From positions 248,001 through 312,000 of the forward strand of contig JABYQR010000003.1 of NCBI GenBank assembly GCA_022592445.1: DNA of 64,000 nucleotides. The letters are read 5' to 3'. Shown here in pieces: positions 24,445 through 36,196 of the stretch; the stretch's first letter is position 1, and every line of letters starts with the position of its first letter. The translations under genes and the position numbers were made by a program. The DNA comes from Cytidiella melzeri (taxonomy: Eukaryota > Basidiomycota > Agaricomycetes > Polyporales > Irpicaceae). The notes beneath the pieces are model-generated. The model made no database searches. It was not told the origin of the DNA and saw only the letters and a program-made list of their open reading frames with translations.

Positions 24445-26089
24445 ATCTAATGGGGTTATACCCTTCAAAGCGAGGGCAATGAGCTGTAGTAACTATCGAT
24501 GTTGTTTTGAGTCGTGATAAGTACTATTCAGCAGCCTCTTGTCAATGGGTGAAGGCTCAGATAAAGACCATGTGCTTACCAAAAGCGGCTTCAGCAAATT
24601 GATACAGATTAGAGCTGAAGTGTATGCCCAGAATTTGTCGGTATCTGTAATACAAGTTGAACTAGTTGGCGGCCGCAGGATAAAACATCTCCGTACATCC
24701 GAGCGCTATTGACTCTCAGCCAAAACAGTAAGGTCTGAGCTTTGTGGCGTGCCGTTTAGCGCTCGTCGTCGCGTGACTCAGACTCCTATAAATGGTCTCT
24801 TATTGGTAACTTTTTGCACAGGACTACCAAGTGCTACATAAGTATACCACCTATGGTCCTGCCACGACACGTTCAATAACCTAGAAGAGGCTTGACAGCA
24901 GCCGTCAGCTTATGTGCGTCTCTACAAATGAATGATTACAGTTCTTGGATTACTCATCATCCCCTTGAGGTCCCTCATGCCGCAGAGCACCGACGTGGCC
25001 ATCGCTATAATGTTTATGGCGTGTAATAGCCGGCCTTAATTGAGAGTGCATTTTGCGTGTAGCCACTTTTCTTGCAAAATGACACACAACGAGTTACGTA
25101 CGAGGTCGACCTTCAACTTCAAGTTCAAGTTTTCAAGGATAAGTACATGAAAGCGACGAGGCGACGAGAGGTCAATCGCGCGGATTTCAATCCGCAGTTG
25201 GTCAGACCCCGAGCGAGAACTGGAAACGATTGCCCTGCTTGCGCCCTGTGGGAGCATCCTCGCGCGACATGAGGATGCTTGGGAACATCAAGTAATGTAG
25301 AGGGGTTCTAGTCGTTGAAGTAAGGACTTCTATCGAGAAGAATGTCGTATTTCATGCAGCTTCATACAAAACATAGGCTCATCAAATCAAAGGCCTGAGA
25401 GTCTCTGTTGTTTGGATCGCGGAGGTTGCTCACGCCCGGGTCTAGGACAGTTCGATTCCAGCATGATGTATGTCCGGCTCACACAGGCGTCGCCCTCGCA
25501 TCTTCGGTATGTATCTGTTGTATTATTGTTTTCATCTTGCGTAGCTGACATGTCCTCACCCTCTCAGCATCTTCCATCGGCTTCAATCTGCTCTATGATC
25601 TGAGCCTTAGTCAATCTCGCCGCTTTTGTCGTGGGCCAAGCTCTGAATCGCAACGTACGGAATATATTGGAGATGGAAGAACATGGCTGTTTCTCTGAGC
25701 AATCATTCCCTATTCCCGGTGGCCCAGATTGAGATACTTTTGCAATCATAGAGCGGTACTAGTAAACGGTCTTCGTCATGGCCAGGATGGCACTCCAAAG
25801 CCAATTTCCCTCCGTGCTGCAGGTAGCAGGTAACACGAAGCCACGCACTACTGTCACAGTCTAAGTTTGGAGAACCACAAGATATCAAAGCTAAGGATAG
25901 TTTTGAATTGTCGAAGTGAGCTGCGTTGATTCAGCCGTGTTTGCCGCACAGGAAGTTCCCACCAATTACGGTCAACAAACCGATACTTCTCTGCCACGCT
26001 CGCATCGCTTGAGCGTATACATATGTAACATAAAGCTTTGCTATGACAGCTCTGGATGCTTCCCTGCTTTTTAAACACTCGTGTCGGAC
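24445..26089. other. 1.6-kb region without a supported gene
   Basis: The promoter of the TRAPPC12 gene and unassigned sequence. The small frames at 25036-25257 (-), 25412-25603 (+) and 25564-25749 (-) have no domain or splice support. Confidence 0.4.
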
Positions 26090-27733
26090 ATGTCAAACTC
26101 CACTCAACAGGGAAGTATCAATATATCCGCTCTCCAAGCCGGGTAATGTGCTACAAACCTAGATTATACCCTTTTGCTAAAGATTCATCGCACATAGACA
26201 AATAGCAAATTATCTGGATTTCTCAACAACAGGTCGGCTCATCCCGCTCTGTGCATGACTTCGTCGCTGATTATTTATGCTGGATCCAGCACTCTTCTGC
26301 TATGAATGGTTAGTGACGTTCGATCAAGAGATAAAGTACATTTGGGCCAAGGGATGGACGCTCTCCACTTGGATTTTTGCCGTCAATCGTTACGCAAGTC
26401 TTATCTTCGCTGTTGGAAAAATTTGGCCAACAACAAACATTACCGTGTGTACTTCACCTGCTGAATTACTCATTTCACATACTAACATATATTTTACAGA
26501 GGTGAGTAACGTTTCATCCGGCCTGATTCATACCTCATAGCATCTTGAAGCTGTCGAGCAACACTACGAATATTGGAAACATTGAATCTGCTCCAGTATG
26601 TCGTAGCGGCGCGTAAGTCACATAATTGATGCTCAGACCTATGTTGGTTTTGAGCTGAATACTGCTTATTGTGTCAGTGTTTTCAGGGATACGGGTTTTT
26701 GCAATCTCCAACCGCAATGGCTGGCTTTTCCTGGTGGTATTTGTCTTAAATGTGGTTCCTGTTGCCACAAATATGGTCAGTGCATATTGACTCGATGAAT
26801 TGTTCACGCATTGCCTTTGCTCTTAGAACTAACCAACTAGAACTTAGTTTTCCGACGTAGCAGCCCCCGTTGAATATTTCAAGGACTTAGAGTGCACCTC
26901 AGTTCTGAATGTGTCTGAAGAGGTTGAGTTAGGGTATGTATGCCGCTCACACAAAAGCTGATTTATCTTAACAATCCTTGTCTGCAGATGTGAGCCATAG
27001 ATAGCTTCGATTGCATGCAATTTCTCATAGAGCTCGCCGCAACAGTGTCGTTCAGCACCCGCGGTTCCGTCATTCTCGCAGATGTTATCGTGCTAGCAGT
27101 GACCTGGGCCAAGGCGATTGGAACTTTCCGACAAGCGTCGCGCCTCAATGTCAAGGTTCCTCTGAGTGAGATCCTAATTCGGGACGGTGAGCTGATTGTG
27201 ATGTACTCGTTGTGTAAGATGGTGAACTCATGTTAATCATAGGCACACTATTCTTCATGTGAGCGCTATCATGGCTTCTCATTAGCTCCGAGTCACATTC
27301 GTTGAGATATATTGTAACGCTGGACCAGAGTTTTACTTGGTGTCAACACTTTTGCACTGCTGGCCAATGATCTTGTAAGTCAATAGCCTTGAATCTGTTG
27401 TGGCCCGGAAGTTCGGCTGCTAACGTACCTACAGCCAAACATACCCGAAGTCCTTCCTATATTTGGCGTTTCGCTCGTTGCATTGTTCGTACCAAGTCTG
27501 ATTTGCCTAGTGTAATTCATGACCATAAACGTCTCTTCTCCCGAAATAGAATACCGCCAATCATCATTTCCCGCTTTATGCTCAATCTGCGGCAGGCCAG
27601 CCGCACGTCGGGAGACCTCCGAAGCAGCCAAGAGAGTGCGGCACCGCAAAGATCCACAATCCGCTTCAACGCAAATATTCTCATCGGAAACATGGGAGAG
27701 TCCCTACGGTTCGGAACAGAGGACGATGACCCA
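26090..27733 (+). pseudogene. DUF6533 seven-helix membrane protein, 5' part, cut by a retrotransposon
   Basis: Starts at the ATG at 26090. Exons 26090-26142, 26198-26232 and 26290-26444 give a continuous frame with the DUF6533 core ALFCYEWLVTFDQEIKYIW, then NRYASLIFAVGKIWP. Later exons carry IRVFAISNRNGWLFLVVFVLNVVPVATNM, FDCMQFLIELAATVSFSTRGS, VILADVIVLAVTWAKAIG and IIISRFMLNLRQASRTSGD, the usual last helix. Between them the splicing is only partly resolved: an in-frame TGA at 26656-26658 interrupts the third helix, and one junction near 27475-27540 does not keep phase. At 27733 the coding exon is broken by a copia LTR. Family function unknown; a receptor-like role is often suggested for such fungal seven-helix proteins. 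Confidence 0.72.
27729..27733. repeat. Target-site duplication, left copy (ACCCA)
   Basis: ACCCA directly precedes the left LTR and recurs directly after the right LTR at 32993-32997. A 5-bp duplication is standard for copia integrases. Confidence 0.9.
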
Positions 27734-27907
27734 TGTTTAACTATTCTGTCTTCGTACTACTTAGCGCGCGCTTAGCGCCGTAGTTACCGTATATAAGACT
27801 TACTTTGATCAATGCACTGCTATCGCTTTTGATCCCCAACTCTCTGTGTGACCACCACCTCAGTCTTCTCTCTCAACACTCTCAACTCTCTTGATACCTT
27901 GTTAAAA
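27734..27907 (+). repeat. Left LTR of copia element 1
   Basis: Begins TGTTTAAC and ends GTTAAAA, so the 3' end is AA and not the usual CA. The TATA box TATATAAG lies at 27790-27797. The right LTR at 32819-32992 is identical. Confidence 0.92.
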
Positions 27908-27922
27908 GGTTATGAGCCCCGC
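27908..27922 (+). promoter_or_regulatory. Primer-binding site, copia element 1
   Basis: GGTTATGAGCCCCG starts right after the LTR. Its complement CGGGGCTCATAACC matches the anticodon stem and CAU loop of initiator tRNA-Met, as for the half-tRNA primer used by Drosophila copia and yeast Ty5. Confidence 0.75.
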
Positions 27923-27975
27923 CTAAGCTCATTTTCCTCACTTTACTTCACTTCTACACCTACTCCTATCTGTTT

Positions 27976-30900
27976 ATGAGCTCTGATCTCGCTGATCAAG
28001 CTCAACTTCGTCGCTCCACTAGAGAGCGTCACCAAACCAACTTCCTCAGGGGTACTAGAGCTCAACCCCGCCAAAGAACAACCACCACTCGCAGGACAAC
28101 CCCCATATTCACTCCTACTCCTTCTCCTGCTCCTACTACACTTCCTCCCTCGATGTCTGCCACCACTATCACAAAAACCGATGCTCCCTCAGCTGGACCA
28201 TCCAACTCTAACGTCCCTGACGTCGACCCCCAACCCAGTAACAACGACAACCACTCTTCTAGCTCTGAGGATCGTGAGGCAATCCCAGGTGCTCGTCATG
28301 TCTCTGCTCCTCCTGCTGATCGCCGTCGCACCCCCTTCGATACTCTTCGCGATGATGATCGTCGTCGTCACCCTCATGGAGGAGACGATGACAGTGATGA
28401 CGACCGTATGGATGAGGATGAGAGGCCTCGTCGACGACGTGAGAAACGTCCTGCTCGCCGTCCAACGACTCCGCCTCCTCCGGGCAGCTCTCCTGGTGGC
28501 TCGCCGCCTCCTCCTCCGCCTAGCTCCTTAGGCACTAGGTCGACACGCGAAGTGTCACAACTTCTGTCTGTGCCACCTGGCCACGACAACAACTTTACTA
28601 TGTCGCTCAGCGACATTAACAAAGCCTTCTCTGATGTTGGCAAACTTACTGGGGCTGACACTTGGCCGATGTGGAAGTTCCGCGTCGAGACCGCCATGTC
28701 TACTATACTGGAGTTCCACACACTCCGAGGTGGTCTGACCGTACCTCAAGAGGTTACGCGGGCTGTCTTCAACGTCCTGACCGGTCATATCTCTGACTCG
28801 GTCATGGCTAACTATCTCAACGAGTACAAGCCCCACGTACTCATGGACAAGCTGCGTGAACGTTACGATCCGAAGACCACTGTGTCTGACGCGAACGAAA
28901 TTTACCAGTTGTTCCACCTTCGTCGTCCTATCTACGAGATGGACAAGCTGCTCGATGACGCCACCAATATCCGCAGCAAGCTTATCGCTGCTGGTGTCGA
29001 CATCCCCGACCATATCTTCTACGCTGCCATCGTCGGGATTATCCCTCCTGCCTACGCCGCCACACGTCAGAACTACGAGGTCGGCGTGCGTTCTTCTACT
29101 CCGGCTGGAGAGAAGTTCCGGTACAGGCCTAACGCGCTCATCGCTGAGCTTCGTCGCGAGTTCACCAACTGGCGACTCACGCACCCCCCAAAGACTTCCG
29201 AGTCCAAGGGGCCTACCACTTTCGTCCCTAAGGACAAAGCTCACGCTCCTTCGGCTTCGCACGCCAAGGGCAAGGCCGCGGTCGAATGCTCGACCAAAAC
29301 CACCACTACTGCTCGCGCGGCTGCAGCCCCCTACTCGTCGAGCAAGCCCTCCACTTCTGGTCAGGGCAACTGCTTCAACTGTGGTCAGCCTGGCCACATG
29401 ACGCCGACTTGCCCTCTGCCCTGGACTGAGAAGTCCAAAGCTGCGATGAAAAAGAAGGGCATCACTCGCAAATCCACTGCCGCCGCCGCTCAAGGCAAGA
29501 AGAAAGAGTCCGCCGCTGCCGGCTCTTCCACTGCTACTGGCTTCATGGCCAACGTCACTGCCGCTGCTGACTCAGACGAAGAGGTCCTCGAGAACCCTCA
29601 CCCAAGCGCGTGGGTGAAGTCTCTTTCTAACTCGGACGTGACGATGCACGTAAGTACTCGTACCATTTCTTCTACTTTACTTCCACTGTTCGCAACTTCG
29701 TCATCTGACAAGTGCGTTCATGTCATCGATACTGGTGCTACTATACACTGTACACCATATCGTGACTTACTTTTCAACGTTCACTCTGTACCAACTATCT
29801 TACTTACTGTCGCAAACTCAGAGCAAATAAGTCTCAAACTCGCTGGCGACATGGTACTGGAGGTTGAACAAGAAAATGGTACGCATAATCAACTTATGCT
29901 AAAGAATGTCTACTACAACTCACAACTACCCTTTACGCTTATCAGTGTTTCAAAATTGGACGCTGACTATCGCTTTACTTTCTTTTCAAATACTTGTACT
30001 ATATATGACTCGAACGCGTCTTGTGTAGCTGTGATACGGAAAATACACGATTTATATTCACTTAACTCTACTCGCGTGACTTCTTTAGCAAGCGTGCATA
30101 AGTCTGGTATAACGATGCTTGAACTTCATAAAAAACTCGGTCACATCAGTTATTTCCAGATAAACAAACTACTTGAAACGTCCAAACTTATCATTACTAC
30201 TCATATCACTGACCGCACAGAAACTCCGTGCGAGGACTGTATCTTGAATAATATTCATCGTACTCCAGTCCCCAAAGCTCGTACTTCGCCGTTGGCTACT
30301 TCCTTCGGTGATCACTTTCATATCGACATCTTTGGGCCACTACCCACTGCGTCGATTACTGGTCATTATCTGTACTGGTTGACTATTGTCGACGACTCAA
30401 CTCGATGGTTAACACTTGCGCCATTAAAAACAAAAGATGATGCCTTTACTCAATGGGTTATCTTCTCTACTGAGCTTCTTACGCAATACAATATTCGTGT
30501 CAAGATTCTTCAATCTGACAACGATGGCGTATTCACTGGTGCAAATATGACAAACTACTTAAAGTCACAAGGTACTATACCCCGGCTTACTGTGCACGAT
30601 ACTCCTGCACAAAATGGTGTTGCTGAGCGCACACACCAGACTATTATGAACTTGGTTCGTGTAAACCTGCATACGGCTGCTTTACCAAACCGGTTATGGT
30701 GGTACGCTGCGCTTCATGCGGTTTATCTCTATAATCGCACTCCTCGTGCTCCTCTTCAATACAAAACTCCTTACTTTAAACGCTATGGTACTGAAGCGAA
30801 CCTTGATGCGCTTCAAAAGTTTGGTCAACCGTGTATCGTATACGACGAATACCGAACCAATAAACTCGCGCCAAAAGGCAAGCGCGCCGTTTGGATAGGC

Positions 30901-32811
30901 TTTGCTGAATATTCCAAAGGCCACTACGTTTACTTCGGAACACGCGTAGGCGTCGAACGAAACTTGCAATTTGTTGACTCTACGGCACAAATTGAAGGGG
31001 AGAAAGAACCAAATATCGAACAACCTACTCTTGAAAAACAACTTCAACTCGAGGAGAATCCTCATGTTGAACCCATGGACATCGACGAGCCTGACCCTTC
31101 TGGTCCTAGGCGTACTACTAGAGAGCCTAAGCCTTCGCGCAAAGCTCGAGGCTTAAACTATGATGAAGTCGATACAAACATTGCCTTCTACTTGACTGAA
31201 TTCAACGCATACTACGCTGAAGACGTCGGTGATCCAGTTACTTACAAAGACGTACTTAACCACCCACTCAAACTTGACTGGCTCAAGTCAATGAAAACTG
31301 AGGTTGATACCCTCGAACAACTTGGCACTTGGGAATACTGTATCCCGCCGCCAAATGCGAACATCACTGGTTCGCGCTTTGTCTACAAAACAAAATACGA
31401 ACACGGCAAAGTCACTAAACTCAAGTCAAGACTTGTCGCGCAAGGATACTCCCAGCGTGACGGCATTGATTACTACTCGAATGACTTATTCGCACCTGTT
31501 GCGCGTATGAGTTCACTATGATTTGTACTTACTCTCGCGGCTTCACTACACTTCGAGATCACTCAGCTCGATATCAAGTCCGCATACTTATACGGTAACA
31601 TCCACGACGATGAAGACCTTTATCTTCGTCCACCTCCTGGTGACTTACTTCCAAACCTGCCACCTGGTTGGGTACTTAAACTTCGGAAGACTATCTACGG
31701 CCTTAAGCAAGCCGGATGTCGTTGGTACAAAGTACTATGCGACATACTCTTTGCACTTGGACTAAAGCGTTGTGAATTCGACAATGCAGTCTTCTACCTC
31801 TATCGAGGTGATAAACTTATACTTCTACTTGCTGTTCATGTCGATGACATTACTCTTGGCACTATCACTACTACTGTTGCCGAAAAATTTGAGATCGCAC
31901 TCAGACAACATGTCGAACTTACTAACGGTGGAACTATCCACTGGATGCTTGGCATGGAAGTTGCTTATGATAAAGCCGCAGGCATTATCAAGCTTCGTCA
32001 AAGGGATTATATCCTGAACATACTTAAGCGATACAACTTTGACCACGAACATTCACGCCGTACACCAATGGTACACGAGCACAACTTAGCCCCCCGTGCT
32101 GTGACCGAACCACGTCAGGACGCTGACGCCATTACACACTACATGTCTCTTGTTGGTGGCTTACGCTACGTCGCCGACAGTACTCGACCAGACATTGCTT
32201 ATTGCACTGGTCAACTAGCACGATACTTATCTGACCCTGCTAAGGAACACTACGCTGCAGCTAAACAGTGTTACCTTTACCTCAAGGGAACGTGCGACTA
32301 CTGGCTTGTCCTAGGAAACCAAGCCAACCCTACTTCTACTTCACTCGTAGGTTATGCCGACTCTGATGGTATGACTACGTACGGCAATAAACCAATAATG
32401 GGCTATACTTTCACATACAACGACTCGCTTATCTCTTGGTCAAGTAAGCGCGGTTCACTTGTAACTTTATCGGTCACCGAAGCCGAACTGTACGCACTTG
32501 CTCATGCGTCTACAGAGGCCATCTATTTGAAGAGCCTCATAGATGAAATACTTAACTGCAATATGGACCCTGTCAAACTATATACCGACAGTGCGTCAAC
32601 TCTTGCGATTGTTTGTTCCCCCGAGGAACAACACTCTCAACGTACTAAACACTTTAACATTCGCAAGAACTTCATCAGCGATCGTGTAACTAAAGGGTAC
32701 ATCACTGTGCACCACGTACCTTCTGCCGATCAACGTGCTGATACTCTTACTAAAGCACTACCTCTCGAAAAACTCAAGCACTTCAATGAACTACTTCATG
32801 TTCAGGCTTGA
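27976..32811 (+). pseudogene. Copia element 1 Gag-Pol polyprotein with one internal stop
   Basis: A frame of 1612 codons from the ATG at 27976 to 32811, open except for TGA at 31519-31521 in the RT domain, after the segment YSNDLFAPVARMSSL. Domains in order: Pro/Ser-rich start, UBN2-type Gag, zinc knuckle (CFNCGQPGHMTPTC, about 29370-29412), protease with DTGA (VIDTGATIHC), integrase with the HHCC region (LHKKLGHISY, CEDC), and the DDE core (DIFGP, QSDNDG, QNGVAERTHQ). RT has LDIKSAYLYG and the catalytic HVDDITLG; RNase H has GYADSDGMT and DSASTLAI. The stop stands at a position normally occupied by a coding residue, so a single substitution is the likely cause. Copies elsewhere could be active and mobilise this one in trans. 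Confidence 0.92.
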
Positions 32812-32818
32812 AGGGGAG
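32811..32818 (+). promoter_or_regulatory. Polypurine tract, copia element 1
   Basis: AAGGGGAG directly abuts the right LTR and is the expected plus-strand primer site. Confidence 0.8.
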
Positions 32819-32992
32819 TGTTTAACTATTCTGTCTTCGTACTACTTAGCGCGCGCTTAGCGCCGTAGTTACCGTATATAAGACTTACTTTGATCAATGC
32901 ACTGCTATCGCTTTTGATCCCCAACTCTCTGTGTGACCACCACCTCAGTCTTCTCTCTCAACACTCTCAACTCTCTTGATACCTTGTTAAAA
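32819..32992 (+). repeat. Right LTR of copia element 1
   Basis: 174 bp, identical to the left LTR by direct comparison; followed by ACCCA at 32993-32997. Confidence 0.92.
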
Positions 32993-32997
32993 ACCCA

Positions 32998-33177
32998 GGC
33001 AACAGTTGCGAGGACGAACGCAGCGGCATCGAGCTCGGAGAACTAGACGTACATCATACTGAGGGCTTTGATCACAATAGCGAGGTTATAGTCCAGGTAA
33101 GCCCATCGTCGTCTCTTCGGTATTTGTTGAGATACACTAACCATCAATCCGTCATACAGGAGGTTTCAGTGGCATAG
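32998..33177 (+). pseudogene. DUF6533 gene, 3' end separated by the retrotransposon
   Basis: If the element and one ACCCA copy are ignored, the frame that reads GTEDDDP before the LTR continues directly into GNSCEDERSGIELGELDV and on to a splice donor at 33097. A 63-nt intron (33097-33159) leads to a last exon 33160-33177 encoding EVSVA and TAG. Acidic tails with such short final exons are common in DUF6533 proteins. This fixes the insertion point inside an otherwise open exon. Confidence 0.7.
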
Positions 33178-33706
33178 GCCGAACGCCGGTGAAGGCGGCG
33201 CATACATATTTCGCAATCAGCCACTGCATGCGTGGCACAAACTTTGCCTGCTCGTGTAGGGCCACGGACAATAGTCTGTTCTAGAGACTCGAGTACTCTG
33301 AGTTTTCACTTTCGATAAGTGGTTGATTGTTCTCATATTCATGTCCCGTTCATATTGATGAATGTTCGGAGTCTCAATGATCGTTACATTATATCTGAAT
33401 TTGCTACAATAGTAGTGTCTCTCAAGATGCGTGGTGGGCATTTTTGATGATACCGCGCGACAGCGATTGGCGGGCTTGGTGGAAAACAATGTTGATGTCC
33501 AGTTCACTGCGGTCAGGCCACCGTTTCCGCTTAATCGTCCTAAACGTATGGAAGGCATCGCTATTATCAGTTTCACTTGATCATATTCATCGTTGACATT
33601 GGACCAATAGCTAAACATTGAACAGCAATAAGTCTATAGATTAATTAGTGTGCTCGACTACAGGCTAATTAAACATATGGCGACAATCAGATCAAAGACC
33701 ACAATG
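33178..33706. other. Intergenic between convergent genes
   Basis: No supported gene. The open frame 33217-33618 (-) has no recognisable domain. Confidence 0.4.
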
Positions 33707-35012
33707 TTACAAGGTAGTGATGACGCTAGGAATGGGCCTAATCCCTGCGCCTTCCTCAGCATTTTTGAGGAGGCTCAAATTGAAAAGATCTCCCGTATAG
33801 CCATTCTCTCTCATCCACCTCTCGACCGTGTACGTGCCAGGGTGTACGCTACGGACCCAATCCACGTCCCTCTTGATGATATCGTCTCTGTACGACGCCC
33901 ACCACGCCGTAAAGTTCTTTCTCCAGGTCGTAGTGCCGTCCCCACGACGGAAGTTCCTAGCCACAGGTTCGTCGACACCATTAAAGTTGCTCATCCAATC
34001 CTCCGTCGACTGATAAAGCGCAACGGCCTTCTTCCCGGTGACGGCTGTGAAAGTGGAGACGAGGTAGTCCCAACTGACCATCTCGCTGACGACCTCGAGG
34101 TCCTTGGCTGAGACCTCCTCCCGGTGGTCATAGATGTACCGCGCCCAGAACCCGAGGTCTTTCAGAGCGATCATAGGCACGTGTCCTTGACCGATGGGAC
34201 TCGCGAACACGTAGGTGCCATCAGCGCGTTTGTTGAGCGGACCAAGCGTTGGCTAAATTTGAGTGAGTGAGGAAGCACTAAGGTGTGTCTAGGGAACTTT
34301 CACGTACGAATGCCAACATCTCCATGTATGGTCCTGTTGTGAGGCAGCTCCAGGCCATTCCTCCTTCGCTATTCTCCGAAGGTTGAGTGCTCATCCATTC
34401 GGCGACTCTCCCTTTAGCGGCTGTACGAAGTGCATCAGCGGTGATACACTTTGGCTGCCAAGATAATGGACTTACTTGTGTGCTCGCAGCCATAGGTAGG
34501 ATCATAGTTCGATTTCTGCAACAACATCAGATGTTTGCTCTACTTCTATTGCCATTGAACAACACACCTTGAGAGTATTATCAAGGCTACTCCACACATA
34601 GTGCCTGACCGACTTCGTCTGTTTGGCAATCTCAAAAATCTTGATCCCGACAAATAGCTCCTTCTCTTCTCCGACGGTGAAGCCATCTGTGTTAACGTAT
34701 GCTCCATACACTCCTTGGAAAGCGGCTCTGACTGCGCTCAGGTCATCAAATGCACCTGTGTGGCGTGGTAGGAAGAGAAAAATCAGCTCTACGAAGCTCG
34801 CTATGGTCCAATAACGGACCTTGTACCAACTCTACCCCTTTCGCGGCTAAATCTTGCGCACGCCGACTAGCGGTGTTACGCGTCAGAGCCCGAACAGTGT
34901 ACGGCGATGGCTTGCCGTCCGCGGAGGGAGCCAGGAGACCGTCGATGACTGCTAGACCTTGGGCACCGGTGGCACCGATGACAAGGATGAGCTTCTGGTT
35001 GGGGATGGCCAT
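33707..35012 (-). CDS. NmrA-like family NAD(P)-binding protein
   Basis: Five exons on the minus strand: 35012-34820, 34755-34568, 34515-34476, 34420-34308, 34252-33707; 1080 nt, 359 residues. The N-terminus has the Rossmann motif VIGATGAQG (GxxGxxG). It continues with the NmrA-type sequence ELVQGAFDDLSAVRAAFQGVYGAYVNTD and HYVWSSLD, where the usual YxxxK catalytic pair of short-chain reductases is not evident. Relatives act as redox-sensing transcription co-regulators (NmrA, HSCARG) or as atypical reductases. The start codon lies immediately before the Rossmann strand. Divergent from PET117. The substrate or partner is unknown. Confidence 0.87.
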
Positions 35013-35888
35013 GATGGTATAGAGATTCAAAGACGACGATTGAGTTATGGAGGGATGTTTGTTGCTTGTACCGTGATGCTTCACGCTGGTTTTATAACCT
35101 GCATCTTCGTCTGGCGTCTGTCAATTATCGGTCCTGACCTCGTCAACTGAAGACTGAGCGAGGCAGGGGAGCAACGCCGAGCTTGAGTCACGCCGAGCTT
35201 GATCTGTACTAGCAACGACGAGTATTGAAGCGAACATGACAGTAGGCAGCCATCCACAGCTAGCCGTACCGACATTGAAACGGTCCCCGAGCCCTCGGTC
35301 ATGCCTTTTGCGGCCATATATCTGCCCGACCGTCCCTTCCACAGTTTGAGCTTACAGACAGCGGCCACTCGGTCATGCATGTTGTAGACCACCCCATGTT
35401 GATTGATTGTGACAGCTGGAGGCAAATGCTCGAGGGCATCTCTTCGACGAACTTGAAGGAATTCTCGCCATGGACCACTGCAGCCTCGCACCGAAGGCGA
35501 GAGCCGCGCTGCCCAAGTGCGGCGCATGTGAATCCTCATTCAGAGGGGATATGACCACTGGATATGTGTGACAAGATATTAACATTGTTCAAGGTGTGTG
35601 TTCTTGAGCGTAGGTGATGGCACGAGGACAACCATGTAACTCACTGGCACATGTCTCCTAGTCATTAGTGAGCTAAATGTGAAGGTAGATGCTGCTGTTG
35701 TGGTACATGAGACTCGTGAGTAAAACTTCTGGGTCGGTGTTGCATGCGATGGTAAGTACGAAGCAGTGCAGTTGAAAGAGGTCGCGATCGGCGCTTGCCG
35801 CTGACGCTACACTTGCCTCCATCCACTCACTTCTCCCCTCACTTCTCCCTCCCCTCCCCTGCGCGAAGCAGAACAGGGGGTGGATGTA
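35013..35888. other. Shared upstream region of the NmrA-like gene and PET117
   Basis: A divergent promoter region with pyrimidine-rich sequence just before PET117 (CTTCTCCC runs at 35830-35860), common before fungal start codons. No gene supported. Confidence 0.45.
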
Positions 35889-36196
35889 ATGTCGCGGCTG
35901 GCCAAAACCACATTTCTAGGATCCATTGTTCTCTCCGCGGGGATCATATACGGAGTGCATTATATGCAGCGGCAAGAGGCAGAGGTAAGCAGACAATTTC
36001 TCTGCCACCAGAGCAAGTCTCTGACCTGCTCCTTTTCCATAAGAACATGTATAAAGGTGTCTTGCGTGATGACGAGCGTCGGCGCGACAAGATGCGCAAG
36101 CGAGAGGACGAGCTCGTAGAGTCTCAGCGGAAACGGGCACTTTACGAAGCCGTGCAGCAAGTCCCTAGCCAGTCAAAGCAGCCGGATGGCTCATGA
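35889..36196 (+). CDS. PET117: Cytochrome c oxidase assembly protein Pet117
   Basis: Exons 35889-35984 and 36044-36196 (59-nt intron, phase 0); 82 residues. Pet117 sits in the mitochondrial inner membrane and works with Cox15 in heme A formation for cytochrome oxidase. The protein has one N-terminal membrane anchor (TFLGSIVLSAGIIYGVHYMQ) followed by a charged helix with the family motif MYKGVLRDDERRRDKMRKRE. The length matches the family (71-85 residues). The ATG at 35884 upstream is followed at once by a stop, so 35889 is the start. Confidence 0.88.

Larger units (their letters stand above)
27734..32992 (+). mobile_element. Ty1/copia LTR retrotransposon, 5259 bp, nearly intact and young
   Basis: Two 174-bp LTRs that I find identical base for base, a 5-bp target duplication, a primer-binding site directly after the left LTR, a polypurine tract (AAGGGGAG, 32811-32818) directly before the right LTR, and a single gag-pol frame in the order gag, protease, integrase, RT, RNase H. 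That order defines copia. One internal TGA disables it. It sits in the sense direction inside the last long exon of a DUF6533 gene. Confidence 0.95.

Noticed and set aside
25400..25480. GTTCGATTCC near 25448 resembling a tRNA B box
   Set aside because: No complementary T stem, acceptor stem or A box at the right distance.
26447..26545. A 2-nt exon (AG) between two introns of the DUF6533 gene
   Set aside because: It would need a 39-nt second intron; a single longer intron from a nearby donor keeps the frame equally well.
31523..31765. Separate ORF starting after the TGA in copia element 1
   Set aside because: It is a shadow in another frame; the RT frame itself stays open past the stop.
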